NCBI RefSeq assembly: GCF_020080835.1
Contig: NC_058161.1
Location: 6,426,001 to 6,490,000, forward strand
Direction of reading: 5' to 3'
Length of the DNA stretch: 64,000 nt
Origin: Cotesia glomerata
Lineage: Eukaryota; Arthropoda; Insecta; Hymenoptera; Braconidae
Position 1 is the stretch's first letter. Each line of letters starts with the position of its first letter. The notes beneath the pieces are model-generated. The model worked only from the letters and a program-made list of their open reading frames with translations, searched no databases and was not told the DNA's origin. Of this stretch, positions 1 to 10,952 are shown one piece after another. The position numbers were made by a program, and so were the translations under genes.

Positions 1-166
1 TAATTTTTCTTTTTGATTCAAAATAATCTTTAAAATTTAAAATTTTTTCTCTTAAGATAATTTTTTTTTATCATATAAATAAGGTAAGAATTTGTGAATG
101 GTTAAGGCAAATCGAATTCACTATTTACTATTTTATTGTTTTTTTTTATTTTTTTTGCATAAGCAG

Positions 167-749
167 ACTAGCACAAACAATTGAAAATTCATTCAATTTA
201 ATTCTTCTGCCTCAAATGTTTGTATGTACCGTAACGTTTTGCCTTCAAGGATTTGCAATGATCTCGGTAATTAGAATTTATTAAAAAAAAATGAACATTT
301 CTCAACTATTCTTATAAAACTAATGAAAAATTTGCCTCAGAGCTTCATAGATCCATCTGCAGGAAAAATTTCTATTTTTGAGATGTTATTTTCTATTGTC
401 TACGTATTTTATACCGTTTTGCATCTATTTGTTTACTGTTATGTCGGAGATTTTTTGTCATTTGAGGTAAATACGTGTTTTCAATACAAAACATTAATTT
501 AAGTTTCTGTTTTATAAAATAAAATCATTTATATAGAGTACTATAATTGGGCAATCATACTACTTCAGCCGTTGGTATGATTTATCACAACAGAAAGCAC
601 GGTCTTTAATGTTCATTGGTCATCGTGCTCGCAGACCTTTACTACTTACGGCAGGAACGTTCTGTGCTTTTTCGAGAAATTTATTTATCGCTGTTGTGAA
701 GACATCTTTTGGCTATTTATCGATGTTATTAGCTTTAAAGCAAGATTAA
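167..749 (+). CDS. Odorant receptor, 3' part (OR1)
   Basis: C-terminal part of an insect seven-transmembrane odorant receptor; its 5' exons lie outside the window. Exons read as 167-266, 341-466 and 537-749, stop TAA at 747-749. The first exon encodes the SFNLILLPQ...FCLQGFAM segment and the last ends in AVVKTSFGYLSMLLALKQD, the usual OR C-terminal helix. Exon phases match those of the four downstream ORs (a 100-nt exon, then a phase-0 exon). The last exon is continuous where OR2, OR4 and OR5 have an intron before the VKTS segment, so that intron is absent here, as it is in OR3. Members of this family form ligand-gated cation channels with the co-receptor Orco in the dendrites of olfactory neurons. 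The family assignment is firm; the ligand is unknown. Confidence 0.85.
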
Positions 750-2186
750 CTTCCTGTTTAGAGTTACTATAAGTAGTTTTCAGAGTGTTGGTAATAGTAA
801 TAACAGTACACGAAGAGAATTTTATGTTAACGGTAACCATCCCTATTTTGTAGCTTCTACTATTCAGGATGGTTATTAACTTTTGCAAAGTTAAGATGAT
901 AAATGCAACTATCCGGCGATTGTAATTAGTACGATCAGTATATATTAATTCCCACAATTATGATGATACGGTTTATTATCTAGATGGTAACTTTTATCAT
1001 CGGAGATAGTTAAAATCATCATGATTGCAATCATAAAAAAAATAAACAAGAAGTATAAAAAACTAAACTTTTTCGATTTTAGAGTCAGAATATAATAACA
1101 TTCTAATTTTTGACATAAGAGTGAGTATTGAAAAAAGTATATCTATATTATTAAGAAAATAACAAAAATTTTGTCTCCAGGATAGTCATATGATAAAATC
1201 GGTTTTTTTTTAGTGAAATTTAGTGTCATTGCAAAGGTCTTGACTTGAATTTCCGTCTTTTTAAGGTTTCATATCATTCTCACCGATAGCCAATTTATCA
1301 TGATAAGTATTTAGGCTCCATTCGAAAATGCTCCATTTCTAGACACATAATTAAGAAATGACCTTTTATCTTGTTAACTATTGACATTTTTAAAGATATA
1401 AATTCACCCAGACATTAAACTCATCGAGACCTTTCATTTGAGTACCCACATCAATTTTTCATATATTTTATATATTATATATAAATATATGCTTATATCT
1501 TCAAAAACGTCAATATTTAAGAAAGTACAGTGCAATTTAACAAAAGTCATTATTTAATAAAGCGAAATTTTTGTTTATTTATAATTCACAAGTCACGGTA
1601 GTCACATAGTGACTAATCATATTACTAGCTGCGATGGTAATAATTACCATCATGATTGTAGAATTTACAATCAACATGATTTTAGCGGTTAACATATATT
1701 ATGATTAAGTTTACCATCTTTAAGTTACCAGCCAGATGGTAATAATTATTATCCAGATGGTAAATGTAACTATCTGGATGGTTCAGTTAACAATTTGGAT
1801 AGTTCTTGCAATCATTCATACTAAGAAGCCTGTTTTTACAATACTCGGATAGTTGTATTTACCATTAAATTCTCTCCGTGTAAATTTTTTACATGAACTA
1901 AATTTTTTTGGTCAAAAAACTAATTTGAGTTATTCATTTTATTTAAATATAATTCGTAGTAAAGCGCATAATTAATGAATTCATTATCAATTTATCATCA
2001 ACGTGTAGTTTTATAATTTATAATAATTAATCACTCGACTAAAAAGTATGTGTATAATTTTGGTAGTTCGATAGGTTTTTTACTACTGACAGTTTTTAGC
2101 AGAGTTTTATTCGAGAAAAACTTTTTTCATTTATGATGTAAATGATCTTATGAAGAAACAAGTGAGGTAATTAATAATGAATCATT
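750..2186. other. OR1-OR2 intergenic stretch with inverted-repeat remnants
   Basis: No coding exon seen. Around 830-1020 and 1620-1860 there are many short inverted copies of an ACCATCnnGATGGT-like motif (for example near 1735-1790). Positions about 1170-1625 match, in reverse orientation, the palindromic element at 21935-23240. Confidence 0.5.
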
Positions 2187-2193
2187 CATGCGC
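2187..2193 (+). promoter_or_regulatory. CATGCGC motif upstream of OR2
   Basis: CATGCGC lies 90 bp upstream of the proposed OR2 initiator ATG. The same heptamer occurs at nearly the same distance in the other three complete ORs. It resembles half of a GCGCATGCGC (NRF1/Ewg-type) site. Role inferred from position only. Confidence 0.4.
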
Positions 2194-2276
2194 ACTGTGT
2201 TAAGAATAGTATGACAATCTTGAAAATAATCAATAAAATGTATCATAAGCGACAGTTATCACTCAACCACTTGAGA

Positions 2277-4798
2277 ATGAATATAAAAGGATCAGGTATA
2301 CATTAAGTGGTAAAAATACCCGTGAAACTTTAAGAAAATAAACGTTATTGTTCGAAAAAAATTTTAATCAAATATTTACAATTTTTTATTTATAAATTAA
2401 ATTTACTTCAAGAAATTCTGATTTGAAAAAATTTATCAATTTCCATTTTTTAATATTTTAAAAAATACAATATTTAAAAAAAAAGACACTTTTTGGGTTG
2501 AAATCTGAAAAAATATTTTTTATGATTAATTAAGATGATATTTGAAATAAAATATGATTCTAAAATTAAACAAATTTTAGTTTTTCTTTTAAATTACTTG
2601 AATAAAATGATCTTTTTGAAAACTCTTAAAAAAAAGATGTAGCATAAGTAGACTTTGTTTAAAATAAACATAATTGCATATTAGGATTTAAATATGCTTG
2701 CCAATGGAGTGAATTGAGTTTACGAATCCTTGGGATATGGCCGAACGCTCACTACAGTACTTGGAGTAAACTTCGAGCACATTTCTACGTTATTTTTGTC
2801 CTTCTCGCTTATTATCTTCCACAAACTGGGACAATCGTAATTATATTTGGGGATATCGATAGTATGATCAATTTGCTATCTTATAACGTTTCCGGATTAG
2901 TAGCGATCGCTAAATATATTGTTATTTATAGACACAAAAAAGGTGGGTTGATTCAAGACCAAAGAAAATTCTCAAAACAATGAACTGATTTAATTTTTGA
3001 TTTTAGTTTTAAAATCAATAATTCAAAAAATGACCGAAGACTGGAGAGCAAATAACTCGGACTTTGATTTAAAAATAATGATTGGTAATGCTAGGATTGG
3101 ACGAATATTGGCATTCATATCTATTCTGTATGCTCCACTGATTGTGACTCTACATATTCTTGTCACGGTAATTAATCTGTAATCATTGTTCGGTAGATAA
3201 GAAATATAAACTTATTTTCTTTGTTTGTAGATGTTTCTTAAGCCAGATAAAGATCTTCTTTACACATCAGTTCCGACTGTAGCAAACAATCTCATGTGGC
3301 CAAGTTATTTTCCGTTTGATACATCCAGAAAGTATGTCTTTGAGGCTACTTGGTTTTGTCAAATATTAGCGACAACAGGAGCGTCATTGATATATGGTAC
3401 ATTTGATACATTCATCGCGGTAATTGTTCTACATATATGCAGTCAGCTTGCTATTGTTCGGAAAAGATTGCGAAATCTTCATAATGGCCTGAAATCACAA
3501 TATTCACTTTCACATGATTTAATTAATAAAAAACTTTCTGCTATTATTAAACGACATGAGGAACTTATCAGGTGAAATATACATACATTATGTTCAGTGA
3601 ATAGACCCACTCATGAATTTAGTAATGGGCCTGTTCACTGAACAATTTACTACATACATTTTTATCAGAAACAGTGATTGATTAGTGATTACCAATAAAA
3701 TTATTTGCTATTTTCATGGTCTAATTTTTATAAAAATTAACAATAGTTGATAAAAAAAAAATATTATCAATTTTTTTAGAAAGTTATTAGCAAAAAATTT
3801 TACTAAGTAGCCAAAAAAAATAGAATTTATTTCTTTAAAAAATTAATAGCCATATGTTATGTATTATATAAAAAAAATTAGCCATTGACAATACTGTTCT
3901 TAAAAAAATTATGACTATCAATCATAATTTGATTGAGTTGATGTTAATATATGATTGAGTTAATGAAATTCTATTGACTAATCAGTCAATTCGGTTCAAC
4001 ATGTTAAGATTTTAATGTTAATGATTCTTATCGAAAACTTTTAATGGCTATCTAATGGAAGTAACCTTTTAATTATTCACTATGAAAATCATCATCACGA
4101 TACTTGTTTATATAAGTCACTCTTGATAATTTTATTAATATGTTATTTATTTTAGTATGGCAAATACAATTGAAAATACATTCAATATCGTACTTCTTCC
4201 TCAATTTATTTGCTATCCGCTAATTTTTTGTTTTCAAGGATACGCAATGTTAACAGTAAGTATTGCTTTAATATAAAATCTAATTAATATAACAATTAAA
4301 GTTTTTTAGAGCATGGCTAAGACCCAAGCTTCGAGTTTACAAATTTTGTATTACCTAAGTTACGACACCTACACACTATATCATTTGTTCATCTTCTGTT
4401 GGATTGGAGAACAACTAATTAATGAGGTTGACATTCACTTAAAATAAATTTTTTGTTTTTCAAAGATTTTTTTAAGCTACGAGAATGAATTTTTTGATTA
4501 TTAGAGTAAATCAATCAGCTCATCTTTTTATGAAAGTTCGTGGTATAATTACTCATATACCAATTCACGATCGCTTATGTTAATTGGATATCGAGCGATG
4601 CAGCCACTTTACATATCAGCCGGAAAATATGCCCGATTTTCACTCAGTTTATTCGTTTCGGTAAGTTTTATTTAACTAATCAAATCAAATTTGACTATTT
4701 AAGTTGTTTATTGATCTTTACTTTTACTATTAAAGTTATTGAAGACATCAATGGGTTACTTATCGATGCTTAGAGCAGTTCAAGTACGCAATTTATAA
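2277..4798 (+). CDS. Odorant receptor OR2, complete
   Basis: Eight exons: 2277-2295, 2685-2942, 3007-3167, 3231-3571, 4156-4255, 4310-4426, 4505-4660, 4736-4798. They join in phase to 404 codons, the usual OR length. The start is a 19-nt exon (MNIKGSG) spliced in phase 1 to the exon reading FKYACQWSELSLRILGIWP; without it the second exon has no in-frame ATG after an upstream stop. Typical OR landmarks are the GIWP motif near the N-terminus, hydrophobic segments throughout, FCFQGYAM, WYNYS and a C-terminal TSMGYLSMLRAV. It likely acts as a ligand-selective subunit with Orco in olfactory neuron membranes. Close to OR3. No frameshift or stop seen. An extra terminal-exon-like sequence lies downstream at 6257-6314. 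Confidence 0.9.
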
Positions 4799-4907
4799 AT
4801 TATACTTTTAGTGTACAATACTGAAGATTATGTAAGATTTTATACTTATATTTAATTTGATAAAACAATAAAATTTTTGAATTGATGTTTCACGTATGAT
4901 AAATCTG

Positions 4908-6025
4908 AAAAACGGTTGACCAGCAGGTCATCCCTGGAACTTCTCGTCTTTTTCGAGCTTAAAAAGTTCGAAAATCTTCCTATTGGTTGATTTTTGAGCT
5001 CTCCGAGCACAAAAATGCAATTGTTGTATAAAAAAAATGATAATCTAGAAATTTTTACATGGATATAACTTTCGAACGCGTCATTAGATTTTGACTTACT
5101 TGGCGAAATTCATACATACATACATACACCAGACCAGTGCGGCCAGATCATGCATTGTAAAAAGAGCGGTGTTAAAAATGGACTTATTTTAACACCGCGC
5201 GGTGTTAAAATAAAATAACACCGGCGTAACTTTTCCGGTGTTAAATCGGTGTAAAACGGAGTAATACCAGTGTAAAAGTGGAGTAAACAGTCTATTTAAA
5301 ATATCAAGATTATAAAATCTATAAAACATAATAAAATTTAGTTTTTAAATTAAAAAAATAAATAGAAAATATATTAAAGTAGTATTCATTACACTGGCCC
5401 ACAAAAAAAAGTGGTCTGTACTTTTAACCAGACCTATCTATCTTTATGTATTTTGACGCGCTAAATCCGAATCTGAAGTCAGTTTTGCCCGCACACCCTC
5501 AAAATTATAAGTAAAATGCAAAAAAAAACCCAAAAAAAGGCAAAACATTGCGAAATCTGCAGTCAAAACGATGAATAAGTAAATGTGAACCCAGATCAAG
5601 TACGATTTTTATGTACGTCAATTCACTGAATCTAAATCTAAACGTTAAGTAGCCCCTTGATCCGTCAAAATCTTCAACATCAAAAAATATTTTAACACCG
5701 GAAAAAAATATTTACACCGGAAGCGGTGTTATTTTAACACCGCTTTCGGTGTTGGAATTTAACACCGCAAATTTTAACATCTACACCGCTTTGGACTTAC
5801 CCCGGTTTTTTTACAGTGTGAGTAAAAAGTACCGCCACTCAGCATTACGCATCGTATTATTTCGCCTAGGAAAGGAGTCAGCCTGACGCTCAGCCAAAAT
5901 TAATCGCAACGACTTTCTAGGACCTAAAAACGTGAAGATCTGAAGAAAACTCACATTCTCAAAATCGGAACGAAATCTATAATTTCCTATTTTTGAAAAT
6001 TATTAATTTTCAAAGCAGGAAGTTA
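4908..6025 (+). repeat. Dispersed repeat family A, copy 1 (degenerate, interrupted)
   Basis: Starts with AAAACGGTTGACC followed by a GGTCATCCCTGGAACTTC block and ends with CAGGAAGTTA, the same ends as copies 2-5. The centre is replaced by an inverted-repeat element at 5153-5818. This is the most diverged copy of the family. Confidence 0.7.
5153..5818. mobile_element. Inverted-repeat element (CAYTGTAAAAA termini)
   Basis: The left end reads CATTGTAAAAAGAGCGGTG. The right end, reverse-complemented, reads CACTGTAAAAAAACCGGGG. The interior repeats the word GGTGTTAAA in both orientations near each end. No coding capacity, so a non-autonomous DNA element. It sits inside repeat A copy 1. The target duplication is not clear (possibly TG). 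Confidence 0.65.
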
Positions 6026-6256
6026 AAAACTTTTTTATCTTTTAATAATATTAATAAATTTGGTGTTAAAAAAGTATCTAAAATGTGAATTTGTTTTAAA
6101 AAAATGAATCTACTTAACTTGAGCTAATTGAATTTTTCAACGTTTCTATTCATTCAATATTAAACGATTTTTTTAAGAATTTTTTAAAATAAATTCTCAT
6201 TCTTACTGTTATAACCATTTGTGCTTTTAAAGAAATTTATTTTTTCCTATTTTTAG

Positions 6257-6314
6257 AACTGCATTTGGCTACCTATCCATGTTATTGACTGTTGAACAAA
6301 ACAAAAATGAGTAA
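6257..6314 (+). pseudogene. Orphan OR terminal exon
   Basis: After a TTTTTAG acceptor the sequence reads TAFGYLSMLLTVEQNKNE and a TAA stop, matching the last OR exon (compare FGYLSMLLALKQD in OR1). No other OR exons precede it after OR2. It is either a relic of a lost receptor or an alternative last exon for OR2, now about 1.5 kb beyond OR2's own last exon and separated from it by a repeat. Confidence 0.65.
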
Positions 6315-6679
6315 AGAGTAGATTTAGTGATTTTAGATCTTGGAATCTTTAAAATTCAATTTAAAAATATGTTATTTACTTACGAGTCTTCTTCTTCTTA
6401 TTTTTTTATTAATATCAATTTTAAATTTCTAATTCAAACATGAAATGAAAGAAGTTTTAAAGCAAATTAAATAAAGGCCTAACAACGAATATCTTAAGAA
6501 TAACAAGAATGATCAAATTAATCTATTACATGTCGTCAATAAGATTATAATTTTCTATTTCCGGTAATATGTCTATGTCTACTATCTTGTGATAAACTTT
6601 CATTTGAACAAAACTTTTTTCGTACGCATTGCATATGATTATATAAAAAATTACTGGAATAATTGAATAAATAATCGAT

Positions 6680-6686
6680 CATGCGC
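6680..6686 (+). promoter_or_regulatory. CATGCGC motif upstream of OR3
   Basis: CATGCGC (followed by G) 96 bp upstream of the proposed OR3 ATG; see the OR2 motif. Confidence 0.4.
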
Positions 6687-6775
6687 GCAACACTAGAAAT
6701 ATTACAACTATCTTCAAAACGATCGATAACACCGTAGGATGCAACCAGTAATCATTTGACAACCTAACAATAAAT

Positions 6776-8055
6776 ATGAAAACCTCAGGTATAGATTTAG
6801 ACTGTTGCTATCTATTGCTTAGAATATGAAAATCAATTGAAAAATAACTAAAGAATTTCATTTTCTTTATAATGATAAAAGTCATTTTTTTATTTCAAAA
6901 AAATTTTTATAATTTAAATAAACATTTTTTGCATAAAAGTTATTATATCAAAAAAACTTTACTTAAATAATTATAATATTTTATTTCTAATTATTTTTAG
7001 TTTGAAACAGTACTATTTGTCTTCAAGTAAGCTTTACGAAAAATAAAAATAAATTTTCTAATTATCAGTAGGGTTTCAATATGCATGTCAATGGAGTGAA
7101 TTGAGCTTACGTATCCTTGGAATATGGCCACTTTATAATTTTACTTTACTAAAAAAATTACGAGTTTATTTGTACACTATTTTCGTTGTTTCCGTATTTT
7201 ATTTACCACACACCGGAACAATCATCACTATTTGGGGTGATATTGATAGTATGGTTAATTTACTTTCCTATAATGTTTCTGCGATAGTCGCAATCGCCAA
7301 ATATATTGTTTTGTATAAACAGAGACATGGTAAGTTATTTAAAATAACTATAAACATAGAAAAAAAAAAAAAAATAGGAAAACGGTTGACCCTAAAGGCC
7401 ATCCCTGCAACTTCCCGCTGATTCCGTTAATACATGGTCGTTTTTTTTTTGAGCTCTTCGAGCTCAAAAATACAATCTGTGTGTTGTTTTGAGCTCTCCG
7501 AGCTCAAAATGATACCTTTTCTATGCTTTTGAGCTTTTGATCTCAAAAGTCTGATAGAAGTTTCATAGAACACTATTTTTTGAATTTTCAAACCGCAATA
7601 ACTTTTGAATGAATGAACCGATTTTTACGCGGTTGGCGGCATTCTACGCAGTTTTTTAAGCCTTATAAAGAATTTCTAAGTTTCAATTGGTCAAACTAAA
7701 AATTTCGGAGTAACTCCGAAAAAACATTTTTTTCGGTGTTCTTTCGTTCACGATATCTCTCGAACGAATCAACCGATTTTGACCGGATTGGAGGCGATCG
7801 ACATGGTTTTTTAAGGTTGAGAGCTGATTAGTTTTTGGAATCAATCGGTAAAGCCGTTTAAAAGATATTCCAAAAAAACCACTTCTGAAAAAATTTTTTT
7901 TCCTATTTTTTTTAGATTTCTCCAAATTTCTCAAAATCTATCGGTCCGAATCGGTTCAAATTTTCAGGAAATCTAAGTTTGGCGAAGCTCTTTCGAATGG
8001 CACCAACCGCAATGAAATCGGTTGAACCGTTCAAAAGTTATAAGAGGTTTACATA

Positions 8056-8135
<80 letters not shown>

Positions 8136-10153
8136 TAGTGACACTCTCGCGGGAATAGTCAGGGAAGCTTCCTAGGACCTCAAAACGTCGAGATCTGATG
8201 AAAACTCGATTTTCGAAAAACGGGGTGAAAACAATAACTTCCCGATTTTTGAAAATTTTCAATTTTCTTAGCGGGAAGTTAAAAATTTACCTTCAAAATT
8301 ATTTTTTTGGTTCAAGAATTTTTCTTTTGATTCAAGTTAATTTTTTTTTCTGTGCAGCCATGTAAATACCAATTAAAAGATTATAATAAATATATTTACT
8401 TTCCAATTAAATACTTAAATATTTAGCTCTGGCATCGATTATTAAGCTAATGGCTGAAGATTGGAATTCTGTAAAATCGGAACATCATATCAAAATAATG
8501 ATGAATGAAGCAAGAACTGGAAGAATACTGGCATTTATATCACTTTTATATGCTCCGTTAATTGTAATTTTACATATTTTAGTTACGGTTAGTAATTTCA
8601 GTTTAACAAAACAAAAAAAAAATCTAAAATTTGTAATGAAAAAAGAATAGTTTTTTTGGAAATTTTATAGACTTATTTAAAACCAGAAAAGTTTTTTCTC
8701 TACGGATCAATTCCAACCATAGCAAGCAATCTGATGTGGCCAAGCTATTTTCCGTTTAATACATCAAGAAAATATATTTTCGAAACAACCTGGGTGTGCC
8801 AAATAACTGCGACCTTGTTTACGTCATTAGTATATGGAACTTTTGATACTTTTATGACGGTAGTTGTTCTGCATCTTTGTAGCCAACTTGCTATAGTTCG
8901 GGTTCAATTAAAAAATCTCTACGATGACGTAAATCAACATCCGTATGCTGACAAACTAGTAACGAATAAGCTTCGATATGTTATTCAACGGCACCAAGAG
9001 CTTATCAGGTGAAAAATAAATGATTGATTTTATTAATGTAGTTAATTATAATTAATTTAATTTATGTTTTTTGTAATTCAAGTTTGGGAGAAACTATTGA
9101 AAAAACTTTTAATTTAATACTTCTTCCGCAATTGATATGCTATCCACTAATTTTTTGTTTCCAAGGATATGCTATGTTAACGGTAAATTTATGTCAATTT
9201 TTACAAAAGTTTTTTAGTAGTCTTCTTTTAGATTTAGATTTAGTTTATACTGAGAAAAATTTTTTTTTGAAAAAAATGGACATTTTTGTGACAAGAAATC
9301 AATTTGTTGACAATTTTCAGCAACTTTATTTTTTAGTTGAAGAAATAAACATTTTTCTCATAGTAACACTATAGTTAAGAAAGAAGTTTTTTTTTTGATT
9401 TGGAAAAAAACTATTTTTGATAAAAATTCACAAGTTGTCTATCTAAAATTTTTTTTTTTTAAGAAATAAAATTGTTGAAAATTTTTCAAAATAAATTTTT
9501 TCACTCAATGTAAGACAGAAATCACAATGGCAACTTTTGAGCGCTGCGACATTGTTGTCATTTCATCATAAAATAAAAATTATTCAAAGAATAAGTTTAT
9601 GAAATAAAGAAAAAATATAATTTAAAATTTGAAATTTTTCCAAAATTCAAAACTCTAAGAAATTGTGTTTATTTATACCTATGTAATTGGATCATATATA
9701 ATTTGTAATTTTTTTTAACTACTTCTAATAGAGTATGGCTAAAACTCAAACGACAAGTCTTCAAATTTTGTACTATCTGAGCTATGATACTTACACGTTA
9801 TATCATCTATTTATATTTTGTTGGATTGGAGAACATCTTTATCATGAGGTTATTTCTTTATTTATAAATTAATCTTAATTCTTAACTATTTTTCCAAAAA
9901 ATGTGATCATCAATTTTGTTTATCATTTTTGATCCAGAGTACGTCCGTTGGATATGCTTACTACGAAAGCATCTGGTACAATCATTCAATTACGAATGCA
10001 TATTCACTCGTAATTGTTGGCTGTCGCACTTTAAGACCACTTCGCATAACAGCCGGAAAATTTGCTAATTTTTCAATTCACTTGTTCGTGGCAATACTAA
10101 AAACTTCAATGGGATATCTTTCTATGCTTCGAGCTGTTGAAAGCCGTGGATGA
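6776..10153 (+). CDS. Odorant receptor OR3, complete
   Basis: Seven exons: 6776-6788, 7072-7329, 8427-8587, 8671-9008, 9083-9182, 9732-9848, 9938-10153; 400 codons in phase. The first exon is only 13 nt (MKTS plus one base) and splices to GFQYACQWSELSLRILGIWP. Clearly the closest relative of OR2 (shared LPHTGTI/LPQTGTI, LLSYNVS, MWPSYFPF, QGYAMLT). The two terminal exons of OR2 are fused here into one, so the last intron was lost in OR3 and in OR1. Intron 2 carries a ~0.9 kb copy of repeat A with a CA microsatellite. Predicted ligand-selective olfactory channel subunit; ligand unknown. Confidence 0.9.
7376..8281 (+). repeat. Dispersed repeat family A, copy 2
   Basis: Near-complete copy inside OR3 intron 2. 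It begins GGAAAACGGTTGACCCT, contains palindromic GAGCTCTTCGAGCTC-like words, then repeated AACCGATTTT blocks, a CA microsatellite, a CGCGGGAATAGTCAGGGAAG block, and ends GCGGGAAGTTA. No open reading frame of note. Confidence 0.8.
8058..8131. repeat. (CA)n microsatellite
   Basis: About 36 uninterrupted CA units inside repeat A copy 2. The same position is occupied by a CA/GT run in the other copies. Confidence 0.95.
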
Positions 10154-10798
10154 TTCGATATTGATATAATCAGCAGTTTATCAATTTAAAAAATTACTGT
10201 GATATGTGAATATAGAATATTGTTAATTATAACAACTATTTTTTTGCTCAAAATACTGTTAATATTATTTTTTTTAAAACGATTGTCAAAGGTACGAATT
10301 TTAAGGTATTAGAAATATTTTATGATTATAACGTGATCATCGAAAGCCCATTTTCAAATTTCCTGACTCTAAATAAAATTCCAGTATCTACTGAAGAAAT
10401 GAGTAATTAGTAATAATAATAGAACACTCCTATAATTTTTCTCATACATTTACCACGTAATATTGAAGATATTTTTTTTCATTTTAAAAATGTTAATAAC
10501 AAAAATTATCCATAAATATTTTTTATTATGGAACTTATAAAACTTTTTTTCTTAATATTAAATTAAATTGAATTAGTGAATTTAAAAAAATCATAATAAT
10601 TCAGAACCATTAAGTTAAGCATTTTTTCAAACCAATTTTGATAGTGAATATTAACAACAAAAAGACTTTTGTACATGAGGATTGTGCTGAACTGGAAAAG
10701 GTCTTAACTATTGAGTAGTTTCTGCGCAACTGTGAGAGTTTATCCGCAAGTTTGATCTGAGGTAAACTTTTTTTGCATAGTCTTATAAAACTCATGGG

Positions 10799-10829
<31 letters not shown>

Positions 10830-10853
10830 AGTGAGGATATATAATTAACAGGT
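10154..10853. other. OR3-OR4 intergenic stretch; start of the tandem duplication
   Basis: No gene seen. From about 10219 the sequence is closely repeated from about 14185 onward, marking the left edge of the duplicated block. A 28-nt A run occurs at 10801-10828. Confidence 0.6.
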
Positions 10854-10860
10854 CATGCGC
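10854..10860 (+). promoter_or_regulatory. CATGCGC motif upstream of OR4
   Basis: CATGCGC followed by GTCTATAACC, 99 bp upstream of the proposed OR4 ATG; the block is shared with OR5. Confidence 0.4.
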
Positions 10861-10952
10861 GTCTATAACCGATAGTTAATAATTTAAGCAAAAATCGATA
10901 ATAGAGCGAAGAATGATTCTTTTTATTTCCGAACTTCCTACTATCAATTTCA

